From: Symsagittifera roscoffensis
Lineage: Eukaryota > Xenacoelomorpha > Acoela > Convolutidae
Assembly (NCBI RefSeq): GCF_963678635.1
Contig: NC_087062.1
Coordinates: 26,007,419-26,071,418 of the forward strand
Direction of reading: 5' to 3'
DNA length: 64,000 nucleotides
Shown: piece by piece, positions 45,410-57,788 of the stretch
Layout: each line of letters starts with the position of its first letter
Numbering within the stretch: position 1 is the first letter of the stretch
Notes under the pieces: model-generated
Databases searched by the model: none
The model's input: the letters and a program-made list of their open reading frames with translations, nothing else
Told to the model about the DNA's origin: nothing
Made by a program: the position numbers and the translations under genes

Positions 45410-46261
45410 CAGGGGTGGATTAGGAATTTTCTCAAGGAGGGGGAATTTCAATTAAAAATTTGATATTTTGTGCCATTTTTTTTATTGACCGAAGTGATTA
45501 TATTAGAGGTTGAAGTGGAGCGATACAAAGTGTTTTGAAAACTCGATCTTTCAAAAACTGATCAAATGCGACTTTAATTTCGAACATGCCTTCAACTGAT
45601 TGATAGATAAAAAAGCGAATTCTTTTTCGGATTAATGTTTCTTAATCGACAGTTCGCTTCCGATTTCTACCCTTGGTAACTTCACATTAGCGCCAATACA
45701 GCTGTCCGTTATTTGAAGTAAATCCTACCTTTTTAGGCCAAGTTTAATTCACGTTCTCATAAGCTTTGTATTGAGTATCGAAATACTTTATTAACAAGAC
45801 TTTCTATTGGTTATCATAAAAATCACTTAAAATCGGTAATTACGAAAGATGATTCAAAAATTATTCAACATAATCTATAATAAGAAAACTTTTTAGATGT
45901 TGTTCTCATCTTATTCCGACTTTCGGGGCGGATTTTCAAAACATTTTGACGACCTTTTTTTAGGTCGACCTAAAGCAGTAAAAAGACCCAGTTTTGGCCA
46001 AATTTTCTAAAACAGGTCAAAAAAGCCGTTTTTGGGCTTTTTTTGGAAAATTTTGACAAAAAAATCGGTTTTTTGGCGCGCACTCCCCCTCAAAGTTAGT
46101 ATATATTGGCGCCTATTGGCGCCTTTAGAAAAATTTTAGGCTTGGTCGGCCAAAAGTGGATTTCTTAAAAAGTACCAAAGGGGGACCCTTTGGGTTGGCA
46201 GGGGGTCGAATCCCTGAGGAGGGGGGGGGGGGCGTCCGCACCCCCCCTAAATCCGCCCCTG
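45410..46261 (-). mobile_element. hAT-type MITE with internal insertion
   Basis: Left end CAGGGGTGGATTAGGAATTT and right end ACCCCCCCTAAATCCGCCCCTG are inverted. Interior blocks (taggtcgacc, tattggcgcctttag, gtcgaatccctga) match the copies at 7780 and, reversed, 49480. Homology breaks at about 45452 and resumes near 45930, so roughly 470 bp seem inserted. No clear 8-bp duplication at the ends. Confidence 0.65.
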
Positions 46262-49200
46262 ATCCACACCCAAATTACGAAAAAAAGATCCATTTTAAAA
46301 CTCAGTTTTACTGCCCTTTCTAGTGCCCTTTTCAACCAGAACTTAACAGTATTTCGAAAAATGAAACTAACGTAGAATCAATGTAAATGGGCCAGTTATT
46401 ATAACAGGGCGAGCTAATAAGGGTAAAGTTTAAAAGTTTTATCTTAGTTTTTTTGCAAATATTGGTAAATTTTTGTCCAAATTTTGTGTCAGGCGACAAT
46501 TTGTCACAAGCGACAGTTTATTGCACGCAACATTTAATATAATTTCAAGATGCGACAATTCGACTTGAAAAGATGACAGAGCTATTTGACATAATAAGTA
46601 TAAGTAATTCAAAGTGACCCAATTTAGCTATGTTCAGCAACCAAGAGGACAAGCTTCAACGGGTCTTGGACTCGAAATAGAGTTTTTCACGGACTTAATA
46701 AGCAAAAAATTTGAGTTAATGTGCATTGCATTATGCCAGGATTCGTCGTTTACAACCAATTCTTGCCTAAAGTGAATTTTGGCCATGCCAAAGTTAGCGT
46801 ATATAGGCTCCGAAAATTAGTGAAACCAGAATTAGTTTCGTTAAATAGCATCAAAAAAAAGTTTTTTTAAAATGTGAGGGTTGAAGTAAAGTCGTGATGA
46901 AGGTTATTACCCGCAAAATATGTCCTTAATACTTCAATTTAAGTGATTAATTTGTTGAAAAAACGTTCTTTGCATAAAATGAGTTGTTTTTTTTTTGTAA
47001 TTTTACAAAAAAATCCCGAGATTTTTTGGAAATAACAATCTTATTGATTGAAATTACCAAGATGTTTAGCTAGTTTCTTTTTGAAGGCTGACACAATTTG
47101 AAAAAAAAGAGTTGTTTCTATCTGAGTGTAGTTTGTTTCATATTTTTACTTCGTTTTTTCTTCGTAAATTTAAAAGCTGCTTATTGTATAAAATATTCCT
47201 CATTTAAAAAACGCTATGCCTTTTGGGAAATACTTTTGATTCTTCTAAAGTATCAGCATTAAGAGAAGAACAAAACCAGTCAGAATGTCAACTATACAAG
47301 ATTAAATGTATCAAATTTTTCAATTGTGACAACTTTGCTTAAACTAATTTATCTATATATTGTGAATTGATTCGATCTTTGTTTTTTGGGAAAACTTTAT
47401 TTCGAACAAATTTGGTATTTTATTCCGGAGGTTTGTTTTGTATAAACTTCTAATTCAAATGCAACTTAAATTTGTTATATTTTGAAGATGCTTACCCAAG
47501 AATTGAAATCACTTCCTGGAATCGATTTCGGACGCGCTAATGACTTATTTGCAAAAAATGCAGAAATAACGACAAGTTTGATGATGATAAGGAAGATGGC
47601 TTAGAAGCAACAGTATATCCGGAGGCTAAAAATTTTTTTTGCTGCGGGCAAAAGTTTCAGATGTGTTTTGAATACTGAAAAGTGTAATAAAACTATGTAC
47701 TGTGCTGTCTTTATCAACAGTGGTTTTATTTTTTATTTTGGGAAAAGTCAAGTAAAACGAGAGCCCGGGAACAGATGAAAATGGCGCTAATTGTATGTTT
47801 ATTTTGCGTAATACCACCTAATAAAACAAGTTTTCCATCAACATCCAATCAAAAGCCTCGAAACTGTTTGACAATAAATTCAACAACCATTAGGGAACAT
47901 CAACAAGGCAGGTATAAGAAAGAAGAGCCAACTGTATGCGAATGAATGAATAATAAAGAGCAGGTAACCAGTTTTTACGCAACACTGATTTTCGATTTGA
48001 AAAGACTTGAGTTATTATATGTTGGCTCAATACAAAATAAATTTTTTAAAAAAAATCCCGGGAGGTGAATTTAAACGAATGCAGAATAGCTAATTCGAAT
48101 CGAATGTTTATTTGTAATTTTCACAATGAAGGAGCACCTTCATTTAAAACTCACTTTTCAGTCTTGTATAGTGAGAGATTCCTGCGCTTTTTAAACCAAT
48201 TCTGCCTTTGTGCGAAATATTCAAAATTAGAAGGTTATGCATAAATCGAAATTCCGTTTGGTGATTTTAAATAAAAAACGGCTCTCGAATAAATCATTCA
48301 AAGCTGAGCTCAATAGCTTTTGAGTCGAAAAAGGGCGATAAAACGCCGCCAGCGTAAAAAGTGAATACAATAGGAAAAATATATTTAAGAAAAAACAAAA
48401 AAACAGTAAAAAGTATAAAATATAAACAGTTTCAGACTGAAACAAAACAATGGATATTTAGCTTTCAGGTGAAACATAACGAATTTTTTCCAAGGGAGTA
48501 GAATGTTTTCATTTCACGTTTGTACATATGCTCGGACGGATTGAATACAAAAAAGAACAGAGCAGAAAAAGTGGTAGTGTATGAAAAGATTTTTCCGCAA
48601 TTACAAAATAGGAAAAACACCTGCCACGGGCTGTTTATGGTCATAAAAAATTTACAAACAATTTTAACCTCCTCAAACAAAGAAAATCAGCCACTTGATT
48701 TATGGCAAAGTAGATCTCGGAATGACGCGTGAAATATTCACGACCATGACTTCATTCTCTTCACGTTTTCTTCCTGTTTCACATACCACATGAAGGAAAA
48801 ACAGAAGACATGACAAAAAGCAGAACCATCTGAATAAACTTTTTGAACGTGGTAATATTTTAATAGTCTAACAGTGCTTTTGTAGTCTAAATAGTCTAGT
48901 TAATTAATACATGGTTTTCAAATTTTGTATATTACTTCAAAGCTCATTTTTTGTATATTATTTTGTGCATTATTTCACCGAGAAGTCAGGCTTAAGTTCC
49001 GCCGAAAAGCTCAATTCATCAAAAAATGTCCCGACACCGGTATTTGCAAGCAGCTTAATAATTTAAAAATCTATGATTATTCATGGAATAACTGTTGTAA
49101 AAACGTCAAAGATGGCCATAGAGCGTCAATCAAAATTGAGTCGAGATCATGTAAAACGTTTTTCTTTGATTTTTTAATACGTTTTCCTTGAAAGGTTGGA

Positions 49201-49471
49201 AACACAGCAAATTATTGCCAACATGTGCTGAGTTTCCACTTATCATTCCGCTCGAAAGTATATGGGGGATATCAAAATGGGCCGAGGACAGCCCGTGATA
49301 AAGCCAAAAACAAATTTCTCAAAATTGTCCGTGAAATGAGCAGAACTTTTCATTTGTTTGGTCCCTAATTTAAACTGGTCCATGAATAAATTCATCCGAT
49401 TCAAAAATCTTCCCAAAATTTTTCTTGAGTTTTCGAATTTTCTAGCCTCAAAAAATCACTTGCCTAATTAA
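46262..49471. other. No gene seen
   Basis: AT-rich sequence without recognised repeats or coding frames. Confidence 0.4.
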
Positions 49472-49479
49472 TTTCAATT

Positions 49480-49886
49480 TAGGGGCGGATTTAGGTGGCG
49501 GGGGGGGGGCGGTGTGTGGGCGGACGGCTCTTCTCAGGGATTCGACCACCTCACCCACTAAAGTTTCCCCTTTTGAAGTATTGTATGACATCCATTTTAG
49601 GCGACCATCCCTACAACTTTTCTACAAACTAACTTTGAAGGGGAGCGCGCGCCAAAAACACGCAATTTTTTGGTCAAATTTTTCCAAAAAGTGTCCAAAA
49701 ACTGCTTTTTGTTTACCTGTTTCTTCAGAAATTTGATTACGGCGCTGAAAATTTAGTCAAAATGCGTTCTTTATAGTGTTTCGGGAGTTCTCGGAAAATC
49801 AATTTGGTCAAACTAAAAAAAAGGGGGCAAATTTTCGAAACATTTTGAAAATTCGCCCGCTCGAGAAAATTGTAGATCCGCTCCTG
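49480..49886 (+). mobile_element. hAT-type MITE with target-site duplication
   Basis: Left end (T)AGGGGCGGATTTAGGTGG and right end TGTAGATCCGCTCCTG. Flanks TTTCAATT (49472-49479) and TTTTAATT (49887-49894) are an 8-bp duplication with one mismatch. 407 bp. Interior blocks 'cagggattcgacc' and 'aactttgaaggggagcgcgcgcc' match the inverse of the copy at 45410-46261. A poly-G run lies at 49500-49508. Non-coding. Confidence 0.8.
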
Positions 49887-49894
49887 TTTTAATT

Positions 49895-50469
49895 GTGTCG
49901 ACTAATTTCTTAAATTTCTTGTTACGTCCGTTTCACAAAATAGGTAAGAACTTTGGCGTAGGATAAGTGTTTTCAGTCATTTGACTACCTTAAAAAAACT
50001 CGTAGGTAATCAAGCGAAGTTTGATATTAAAACCGTTTCCGTCTTGTTTCAGATTCTTAAGAAATTTGAAAATTGTTTCCTAGTGTACAAAATTGGTCTA
50101 AATGATTTCGGTTTTCAAATAAAGGCCTCCCAATTGAACTCTGGTTACAATTTGATAGTTATTTGATAGATACTGTTACTTCTCAAATTAGCAATTTTTT
50201 TGTTCATATTAGGTTGATAATAAAGGATGAAGCCTTAACTTATTTCAAACTTTATGAAAACTAAAATTTGAGGCGGTTTAAGTTCGGGACCGAATTTCAC
50301 TCCAAAATGAAAAATTCTTGGCTTTTTTTATCAAGCAAAAAATACCTCAAAAATTCAGGGATCGTTTTTGACAAAACTACATCAATTGAGCAGCCTTTTA
50401 CGAAGCACAGAAAAAGTTCAAAAAGGATAAAATTTCAAAAAATAGTTCAATTTAAATAATTTATATAGT
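49895..50469. other. No gene seen
   Basis: AT-rich sequence up to the presumed 5' part of the gypsy element. Confidence 0.4.
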
Positions 50470-50546
50470 TGTCGCTTATGATCTTGATTGAATACAGTTG
50501 TTTATTAGGATTGGAATTTAAGGTTACGGAAAAAGCATTTTCAACA

Positions 50547-50564
50547 TGGCGCAGCCAGTAGGAT
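50547..50564 (+). promoter_or_regulatory. Candidate tRNA primer binding site
   Basis: TGGCGCAGCCAGTAGGAT directly follows ...TTTTCAACA, the form of an LTR end (CA) plus a TGG-starting primer site complementary to a tRNA 3' CCA end. It precedes the gag frame. The stretch 50470-50546 starts TGT and ends ACA and may be the remains of the 5' LTR. The tRNA species is not assigned. Confidence 0.5.
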
Positions 50565-50599
50565 AAGGTGGGGGGAAAACCATTAGGAGTTACGTCTTT

Positions 50600-51575
50600 T
50601 TGGCCACCGAAATGCCCGGAACCACCAATGCTGTGGGAATTTTGGCCTAACCGCTTCCAGTGGGGGATGGTAGCAAAACACGCAACAAATCCGAACAGTT
50701 TTTACTTTGCAAGTACTCTTGACGCGACCCAAATCGCTGCTTGAACTGCGGATGTGGATGGGAAACCACTCTTGGAAGCGGAAGAAATATTGATATCCAA
50801 CTTATACCTGTGCTTTGGAGAAAAAAGGCAAGATGGTGGAAACCTCATTTGAACATGGAGGCCACGAGATATCCACGGGTGCTGGAAGCGATGGAAGGGG
50901 AATTCCGGAAAGAACGGAATGAGACATACGAGGTATTCCAACAATTGTCACCTAAGCAACGCATTGGTCAGTCCTTGGAACAGTTTCACTCCGTCCTTAG
51001 TGGTCTTGCAGCAAGGTGTTCGTTTGGAACGCTGGATTCTAGAATACTAAGGGATGTATTTATTGTAAACGTGACCAACAGGGAGGCCAAAAATGAGCTA
51101 TCTCGAGCAACAAAAAAGTTCGGAAGAAATATATCGCATCGCGCTATCTCATGAGAGGGGAGACAAATACGCAAAAACGTACGTATCGATAGCTGGAGGA
51201 TCAGTTGGGACAACTACAGCGACGGCAGGAGGGCTCCAGATTAAAACGGAACCGCTGGGTGTGATCAGAGGTCAATATCGTAACAACCGAGGGCGCGGGC
51301 GCGGACAGGTCCAAGGAAGAGGACAATTCCGAGGGGGAGTAAATGCCAACGATCGGAGATGTTACAATTGTGACAGCCCAGGTTTCACTGAGGAACATAT
51401 GAGCCAGAGTGCCGCAAAAAGCTGGACCTGTAGTTTCTGCAAGAAGGTGGGCCATTTTGAACGAACATGCCGTGCTAAACATGGAAACCGAGGACGACAA
51501 TCGGTCGGAATGTTTCAGGAACAGGAGGTTCACAACCAGGACAATCATGAAGGCATTGAACATAACATTTCATAA
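50600..51575 (+). pseudogene. Gypsy gag with zinc knuckle
   Basis: The capsid-type start is FWPPKCPEPPMLWEFWPNRF at 50600-50660 and continues to SFYFASTLDATQ near 50725. After a shift, 50850-51120 carries the gag core (SLEQFHSVLSGLAARCSFG followed by RDVF). After another shift, 51110-51260 has EEIYRIALSHERGDKYAK, then an RG-rich region (NNRGRGRGQVQGRG) and two CCHC-type motifs. The first is damaged (CYNCDSPGFTEEH, last Cys lost) and the second is complete (CSFCKKVGHFERTC). It would package the element RNA. Three reading frames are needed to follow it. Confidence 0.82.
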
Positions 51576-51584
51576 CACGAGAAT

Positions 51585-52169
51585 TTGGTGGGATGGGTAA
51601 ATACACCAACACAGGCACGACAACAGCATTCGTGGGATTCAGACAGCTCTGGGGATTATCTAGCTATGTCGATTAGATCGAAAAATGAAAGAGAATTGCG
51701 AGTCGCAGGCTTTAAACTACCAATGGCAATAAACGGGAAAAAGACGAGAGTTTGGATCGATAGCGCTTCGCCAATTTCTATCTTGACAATCGAAGAACTG
51801 AAGAGAACATTGGGCGCCGCAGGAGTCAACCTATGTGATTTGACACCGAAGGACCAGGATTTCAGAAGTTACGGAAATAACCCGCCAAGCTTACTGCGGA
51901 CCATGAAAGTGCAGTTTGCATCAAACGGATGGAAGACGAAAGCGGTCATCAAAGTGATTGAAAGAAACCGCCTATCAATAATCGGACGAGACTTGATGGC
52001 TGAATTAGGGCTCCAGTTAGTTCAGAAGGCACTAGGGGAGCAGGTGATGGCAATTCACGAGGAGACTGCCAAGGGAGATGACAAACTGGACCAATGGCAG
52101 GACTGTTTTAGTGAGCAGTTTTCAAATCTCTTTACACAGGTCGGTGAAATCCTGAATTATAAGGTGTAG
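51585..52169 (+). pseudogene. Gypsy protease domain
   Basis: A 194-codon open stretch with the retropepsin signature RVWIDSASPISILT, where the family has D-T/S-G; the Gly is changed to Ala, so activity is doubtful. LSIIGRDLMAELGLQL further on matches the 'iiGRDLl..lGl' motif of gypsy proteases. It ends at a stop before the RT. Confidence 0.82.
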
Positions 52170-52720
52170 AGAGAATTTTTAAATCCCTCCTACCTATTCA
52201 ACAAAAGGGTAGGCGCGTACCAATAACGTTACAAGAGAAAGTAGATGGGAAAACATCCAAATTGTTACACCAAGGGCATATAGAAAAACTCGACGACTGT
52301 TCCGACCGATACTTTGTCTCTCCAATAGTGGTTACGGTGAAAAAAGACGGTTCAGTGAAATAGCACTAAAATTAGCACAAAGGAAAATTGGGGATATTTA
52401 TTTTCCAACTATGGACTGAATATATGCCTATGTTCAATTGCCACTCAGCCCGGAGACTGGCGTCTGATGTAATTTTTTGTTAATCGGGGGAAAATTGACG
52501 GGAACGTACCGATTCAAAACGGGTTTCTGCGGTTTAACTACTATGCCGGCGGAATTTCAAAAAGTGATGGATTCCATTTGCTTGGAATTTCCATAGGCAC
52601 ACAAATTTATTGATGAAATTTTAATTACAACAAAATGATCGGAAAGAAAACACATCTCAACAGTCGAGAAAATACTTAAAAGCTAGACAAAAAAAACATG
52701 GCGTTAAAATTGTCAAAAAG
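52170..52720 (+). pseudogene. Gypsy reverse transcriptase, broken
   Basis: Readable only in pieces. SNSGYGEKRRF near 52320 stands where 'SPIVVTVKKDGS' is expected (the other frame gives SPIVVTVKKDG). TGTYRFKTGFCGLTTMPAEF at 52500-52560 is the conserved YRF..GL..MPAeFQ motif, and HKFIDEILITT near 52600-52630 replaces the catalytic FxDDIL with one Asp lost. Several stops. Inactive. Confidence 0.8.
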
Positions 52721-52929
52721 CCAGTTTGCGCAACGTGAATGTGAATGCCTCGGGAATAAAATCAATTCAACAGGCATCATCCCTTTAGTTCGGAAAACGG
52801 CACCAATCGACGCACTTAAACTGCCGCGAACTCTGTCGCAACTTAAATAGTATATGGGATCGATCCACTGTTTGCATACGTATATCCTGGCGCTTGTAGA
52901 ATCTTCGGCGCTGCTACGTCAATTACTTA

Positions 52930-53285
52930 GTCGAAAAACGAATACGTATGGACACCGGAGTGCCGGCGGCATTCGAGAACTTAAAAAGTCAAGTAGCAAA
53001 TATTGTGGAACTAAAACACTTTGATGTCCACAAGGATATTCGAATAGCGTGTGACGCGAGCCATAACGGATTGGGAACCGTATCAGAGCAACTCGGATCG
53101 GAAGGGTGGCAGCCGATCTCATTCGCGTCGCGGTATCTGAATGATGCTGAAAAAAATTATTCAACAAACGAACTGGAAAGCTAGCAATAGTGTGGGGAGC
53201 AAAATGTTTCCGGAATTATGTTTCGGGACGAATTTTCTAGTTATCACAGGCTATAAGGCGCTGGTATTGTTGTTAAACGGGAAGA
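52930..53285 (+). pseudogene. Gypsy RNase H domain
   Basis: FDVHKDIRIACDASHNGLGT at 53020-53080 contains the CDAS motif with the first catalytic Asp. PISFASRYLNDAEKNYSTNE follows, with the conserved 'fASR.L...E.NYst.E'. A frameshift precedes YKALVLLL (for 'DHKAL..L') near 53250. Confidence 0.85.
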
Positions 53286-53639
53286 AAAAGAAAAATTGAA
53301 CAATGTTCAGCCGTTTAACAAGATGGTTAGATAGGTTAACTGGTTTTGGTTGCCGAGTGGAACATAAACGGGGGCTAAAATGGACTTGGCCCATTACTTA
53401 TTCAGAAATCCAAACAATTTAACTAAGCCAGTTTCAAGTTATGATAGTATGTTCACCGTGGCGAAATTAACTGCAATTCCTAAAACCTTTGTAAAAACTT
53501 TGTAATTGTAAAATCTGATTTATCTGGAGGACCGGAAATAAAACACCAATATGCCTCAACTAACCAGGTCTTAACCAATAAGGGCATAATATGCAAATTT
53601 CGTACAACAAAATGAACGCTAAGGGGCGATGTGGCTTGC

Positions 53640-54050
53640 TAAAATAGTTCAGCGAATCAGCATGCAGCAGTTTGCGCTTGCCGACGCCATGTGACAAAAA
53701 CTTAATAGTAGTTGGAGCTATTAATAACTTGAAAGATGGCATGAGTTATTTAAAGAAAATTCAATTGACATGGAGAAGAAATTTAGAAAGATCGAGAAAT
53801 TTTTGGAGAGGCACCCGAGTCTTGATACTAGTGAAAGTGGAGACAATGAAGAGGAGGAACTGGATGGAGAAACACAAATGCAGGCGATCACTATGGAAAC
53901 TACAACATTAAAAAAGATTACAGTACTGTCCATACCTTCGACTTTACTGCGGTGGATCCGAAAAATTGCATCAAGTCGATAGTCCCTCGTAGCTTGAAAA
54001 AAGTCCAGAAGAATACCGCCCTTCCGGATTTATTTAACTTAAGATTCATC
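53640..54050 (+). pseudogene. Gypsy pol spacer, acidic stretch
   Basis: Between RNase H and integrase. The frame 53770-53982 has an acidic segment (SESGDNEEEELDGETQ). No domain is recognised. In related elements this place holds a linker ahead of the integrase zinc-binding region. Confidence 0.45.
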
Positions 54051-54129
54051 GAATCACAAAAAGCCTCACAGCCACAACTACATGAAGTTTACGAAGTTAC
54101 GAAATGGTGAAAACGAAGGATCCGGAAAT

Positions 54130-55040
54130 TCAACAAACGCTGCACAATACGAATCGTTACTGTTCACAGTTTGTTAACGATTTCCACGTACGTGATAACC
54201 TTCTATGGATGGATGATAAACTAGTCATACCTAATACCCTTCACTAAGCCATAAATATGAGACTAAACTACTATCATCAAGGAAAGACGAACATGCTCAC
54301 GACCGCTAAAGACATCTGTACATACACCGAAACTTTGCGGCGTTGGCAGAAAACTGCAGGGAGTGCACCGCGGCGGGTAACAATCTTAAAACTATATGTT
54401 GTAAAAAACATTTAGGTACTATTCCAGAATCAAAGGAAACAAATGAATCGTTGCAGTTACAGTTCTGGGGACCTATTAAATAGTTAAATGAGTCTAGAAG
54501 ACACGTAATTGTAGCTGTTGATCGATTATCGCGCTGTCCATTGGCAAGGGTATGCGGAACAAACAACTCGGATAAAATTATAAATTCCTTTAATCATATA
54601 TCAACAATCACGCAGTGCCGAGAAAACTTCACGTGGATCAAGGAACTAACTTTATGTCGAAGGACGTAAAAGCTTTTTGTAACAACGAAGGGATAGAAAT
54701 CATACAATCCCTAGTAAACGACCATCGAGCAACTGGGTGTGTCGAACGAACGATTGGCAGCCTGAAAAACACCGTTCTAACGTTTGCGCGAAGAAAACCG
54801 GAACTACTGGAGAAAATGCTCAAAAAGGAGATTTACGATTTTCGAACATTTCAACACTCATAATCACACCACTTGAAGCTCACCATGGACGGGAGACAAA
54901 CACAGTACTACGGAACTTAACGAAAAAGCCATCACTAAGAGACGTAAGCTGGTCAAGCATAGGTAAATCTAAACCTGCCTGTTTAGACGGACGAGATCCA
55001 GTGGCACGAGAAATGCCGAGTCCAGCGGACACTAATTAGG
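54130..55040 (+). pseudogene. Gypsy integrase
   Basis: A zinc-binding part at 54240-54420 is in broken frames. The core starts with LQLQFWGPIK near 54450 (family: 'e.lqiDFwGPi'; the first catalytic Asp is read as Gln/Phe context, so lost). HVIVAVDRLSRCPLARV follows near 54500-54550. 54615-54863 has RKLHVDQGTNFMSKDVKAFC with the second catalytic Asp and CVERTIGSLKN with the catalytic Glu. PLEAHHGRE near 54870 matches 'tPfe.hfGR'. Several stops interrupt it. Confidence 0.85.
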
Positions 55041-55440
55041 GGACCCGAACGCATTCCGAGTACGGAAACAGGACGCGCAACCATGCTATCACCCTAACTG
55101 ACACCCAGGCGCTCAATCAGGAATGGCAGCGGTCGAAACAAGCATGACTGCGGGTTCATCGGTTGCAGTGTATCAACGGACGGGCGATAGAAACCTTAAA
55201 AGGTATTAACTACTCAGTAAAAAAATAATCGTGGAAAGCGCACACATAGTAAAAGTGAGTAATGGTAGCCTTCTTGGGAAATCTGGGTAGCGATCAAGAA
55301 GACTACTACTACACCTAGGAGACTAGCGGAGAAAAAATTGCCCAAAGCACCAAGTCCACGGTAGTTACGCAGGAAATTGGCTGCCAAAGGCTCGAGCCAG
55401 GGAGGTTTACGTATAGCAAGAAGATTCGAACCGGCAGACA

Positions 55441-55755
55441 AAACGGAGTCAGACGAGGACGATTATCAGCCATTGGTATCCAGACCAACGGCGGGCGTAA
55501 ATTCCGACGGCGACTTTGTCACCAGTGGAACCGGAAAGCTTTGAGGCGGGTGGTCGACCGGCGGGACCAACAATTGAGAGCGAGGGCGAAACTAAAAGCG
55601 GACACGGGGAGAACGAAGGCGAAAAGCAAGACACGGGCGATGCGGCAAAGAACACGCGATCGGGAAAGGAACGGAAGACTACCCGAGCGAGAAAACAACC
55701 AGCGGCGGATGAGATATTCGACGATGCAAACAATGATAGAGATATTCGACGATGA
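55441..55755 (+). pseudogene. Gypsy pol C-terminal tail
   Basis: A frame of 79 codons from 55516 is hydrophilic and ends with NTRSGKERKTTRARKQPAAD. A basic 'TRSGR...R.R..P' tail is common at the C-terminus of gypsy polyproteins. The tandem phrase GATAGAGATATTCGACGATG is repeated at 55711-55760. Confidence 0.55.
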
Positions 55756-55814
55756 TAGAGATATTTGCAAAGGTTTTCATTTTTTTCTTTTCCCAAAATT
55801 ATTCGATATGGATT

Positions 55815-55872
55815 AAGGGACAGTCGGAACACTCAGGGCTTTGCACCGATAAACGAGCAGTCTTGTTTGATT
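55815..55872 (+). repeat. Family A right end
   Basis: GGACAGTCGGAACACTCAGG, then GCTTTGCACCGATAAACGAG and CAGTCTTGTT. The hairpin is nearly intact. It lies 60 bases after the last gypsy coding sequence. Confidence 0.72.
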
Positions 55873-55879
55873 TCAGGGC

Positions 55880-57057
55880 GCTATCAATTTGAAGTACAAA
55901 ATTTTACTGAAATCAAAAAATACTTTAAAAATTGGTTCATAACTTTTGCATTTACAAAACAAGGAGCCTGCTCGTAGTAGGGTGAGTTTAAAAAAACAAA
56001 AACACCTAAATTACCTAAAACAAAATCAAATTGCATTTGACTGAATTTTTTAAAAAATCTCATGCATTAATTGATTAATTTTTTTGCCATTTGTTTATCC
56101 CAAATTGAAGTTATTGGCATTTGTCGCGTAGAGTTTGTATTTGCCCGAAGAATTTTTTAAACTTCAAAAAAATCAATAGTTTTCAGTTGACAGAACAAAA
56201 TTTTTCTCAAAATCGGTTTGTTAAAGAGTTGAGTGGAGAAAAAACCCGATTTCCTTGAAAAAATTCCACCGGTTTCTTTGAAATTTGGAACTGCAACATT
56301 TGTAAAACCATGCAAAAAGTACAAAAAAAAATTAAAAAATTTTGTTTATTCAAGATGTTTTTTTTCTAAGATGATAAATACCAAAGTTACCTCTTTACTT
56401 TGAGCAAAAAGCACTCCGTCATTACGATTTCAAACTGTGGTCTGGTTAGGCTCAAAATTTTTTGTGTAATTGTCGCTGGAACCCAAAGACAAATCATTAA
56501 GCACATTAAATTTTTGTCGAACGATCAAAGAAAACGAAAGATCAAAGGAAGATAAAAAGAGATCGTCCTTGTTGCGAAACCCACTTAAAAAATACATATC
56601 TTGGCCTCGTAATGGTTCTTTTTAGTGATTTTTTTTTCATAAAAGCTCGAAATATTTGAACGTTGTAATAAGTTAATTAAATCATTTCAAATTTTTAACC
56701 TTGAATCACAAAAATATAATTACTTTAATTTCAATGAAATCAGAATTTAAACGTTAGACTATGTATTTTATTATTTTCAAGTGTTTTCCTTTTTAGCACT
56801 TTTTGCAACAGGCCACACTGCGTGTCGTGAACTATATACTAGCTAGCCATAAGCGGTTAACATGGTTTCATCGTTTCATCATCATCAATGTCATGTGCAC
56901 AACTTCGACAATGAGTGACGTAACCAGAACCGACAAGGAGACATCAGCTACACATTGACACGACGGCTTGTTTTTTCTAAAATTCAGTTGAGAATATTTG
57001 ATATTTGATTTTTGAAGTTAAATTAATGTTTCCATCATCATTGAAAATTGTTAACTA
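55880..57057. other. No gene; one MITE end
   Basis: AT-rich. 56500-56605 carries the right end of the MITE type seen at 21369-21569: 'cgaacgatcaaag', 'tcgtccttgttgcg' and TTGGCCTCGTAATG. The left end is not found. Nothing else. Confidence 0.5.
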
Positions 57058-57788
57058 CAGTGCTGATTTAAATTATCCGGACAAATCGAACAAAACTTGA
57101 ATTTTCAAACGCGTTTTTCTCAAATTGGGTTGAGATTAGACAAAAAGTGAAGAGACAAAAAGTTGCTTAGAATTTCACCAGAATTAATATGGTGCCATTT
57201 CTTCTCCGAAATTCTCAACAAAAATTGTACCCCAAAGATGGTTCATTAGGGCTTTTTTCAATTAATCAAGAATTACGCGGAAACTACTTTGATAATTGAT
57301 GAGAAAATTATATCACAGGAAGCCTCTTATGCAGTTCAACAAAGTTTAAGAGGAGTTAAATCTCCAAAAATTTGCTCAAATTGTTTAAAATATACTTTTA
57401 AACAGAGACTCTGTGTTTTCTATGGTAAAAATCACATTTATTGAATATCAAGTGAAAATTTGATCTCTTATACTGGTTTTTGGAGATTTAACCCTTTTTA
57501 AATTTTATTTAGCTGCGTAAGAGGCTTCCTGTGATATAATTTTCTTAACAATTAACATGATATTTTTGGCGTAATTTTGATTAATTGAAAAAAGCCAAAA
57601 TGACCCATTTTTGAGGTACAATTTTTGTTGAGAATTTCGGAGAAAAAATGGGATCATATTGATTCTGGTGAAATTCTAAGCAACTTTTATTCTCTTCGCT
57701 TTTTGTCTAATCTTAACCCAATTTGAGAAAAACGCGTTTGAAAATTCAAGTTTTGTTCGTTTTGTCAGGATAATTTAAATCAGCACTC
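57058..57788. mobile_element. Tc1/mariner-like fold-back element, second copy
   Basis: 731-bp near-palindrome. The left end CAGTGCTGATTTAAATTATC is preceded by TA. The right arm ends GATAATTTAAATCAGCACTC, where the last base and the expected TA are mutated to C and GA. Arms are about 310 bp each, with a loop around 57390-57470. It shares its ends and general layout with 12518-13241 but is strongly diverged inside (CGAACAAAACTTG, AAGAGGAGTTAAATCTCC). Non-coding. Confidence 0.85.

Larger units (their letters stand above)
50590..55755 (+). mobile_element. Ty3/gypsy retrotransposon, degenerate
   Basis: Gag, protease, RT, RNase H and integrase remnants follow in the Ty3/gypsy order on the plus strand (details in the separate entries). 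Dozens of stops and frameshifts disrupt the frames. No matching 3' LTR was found after 55755; a family A end follows at 55815. GC content (about 45%) is well above the surroundings, so the element has not yet drifted to the local base composition. Confidence 0.9.
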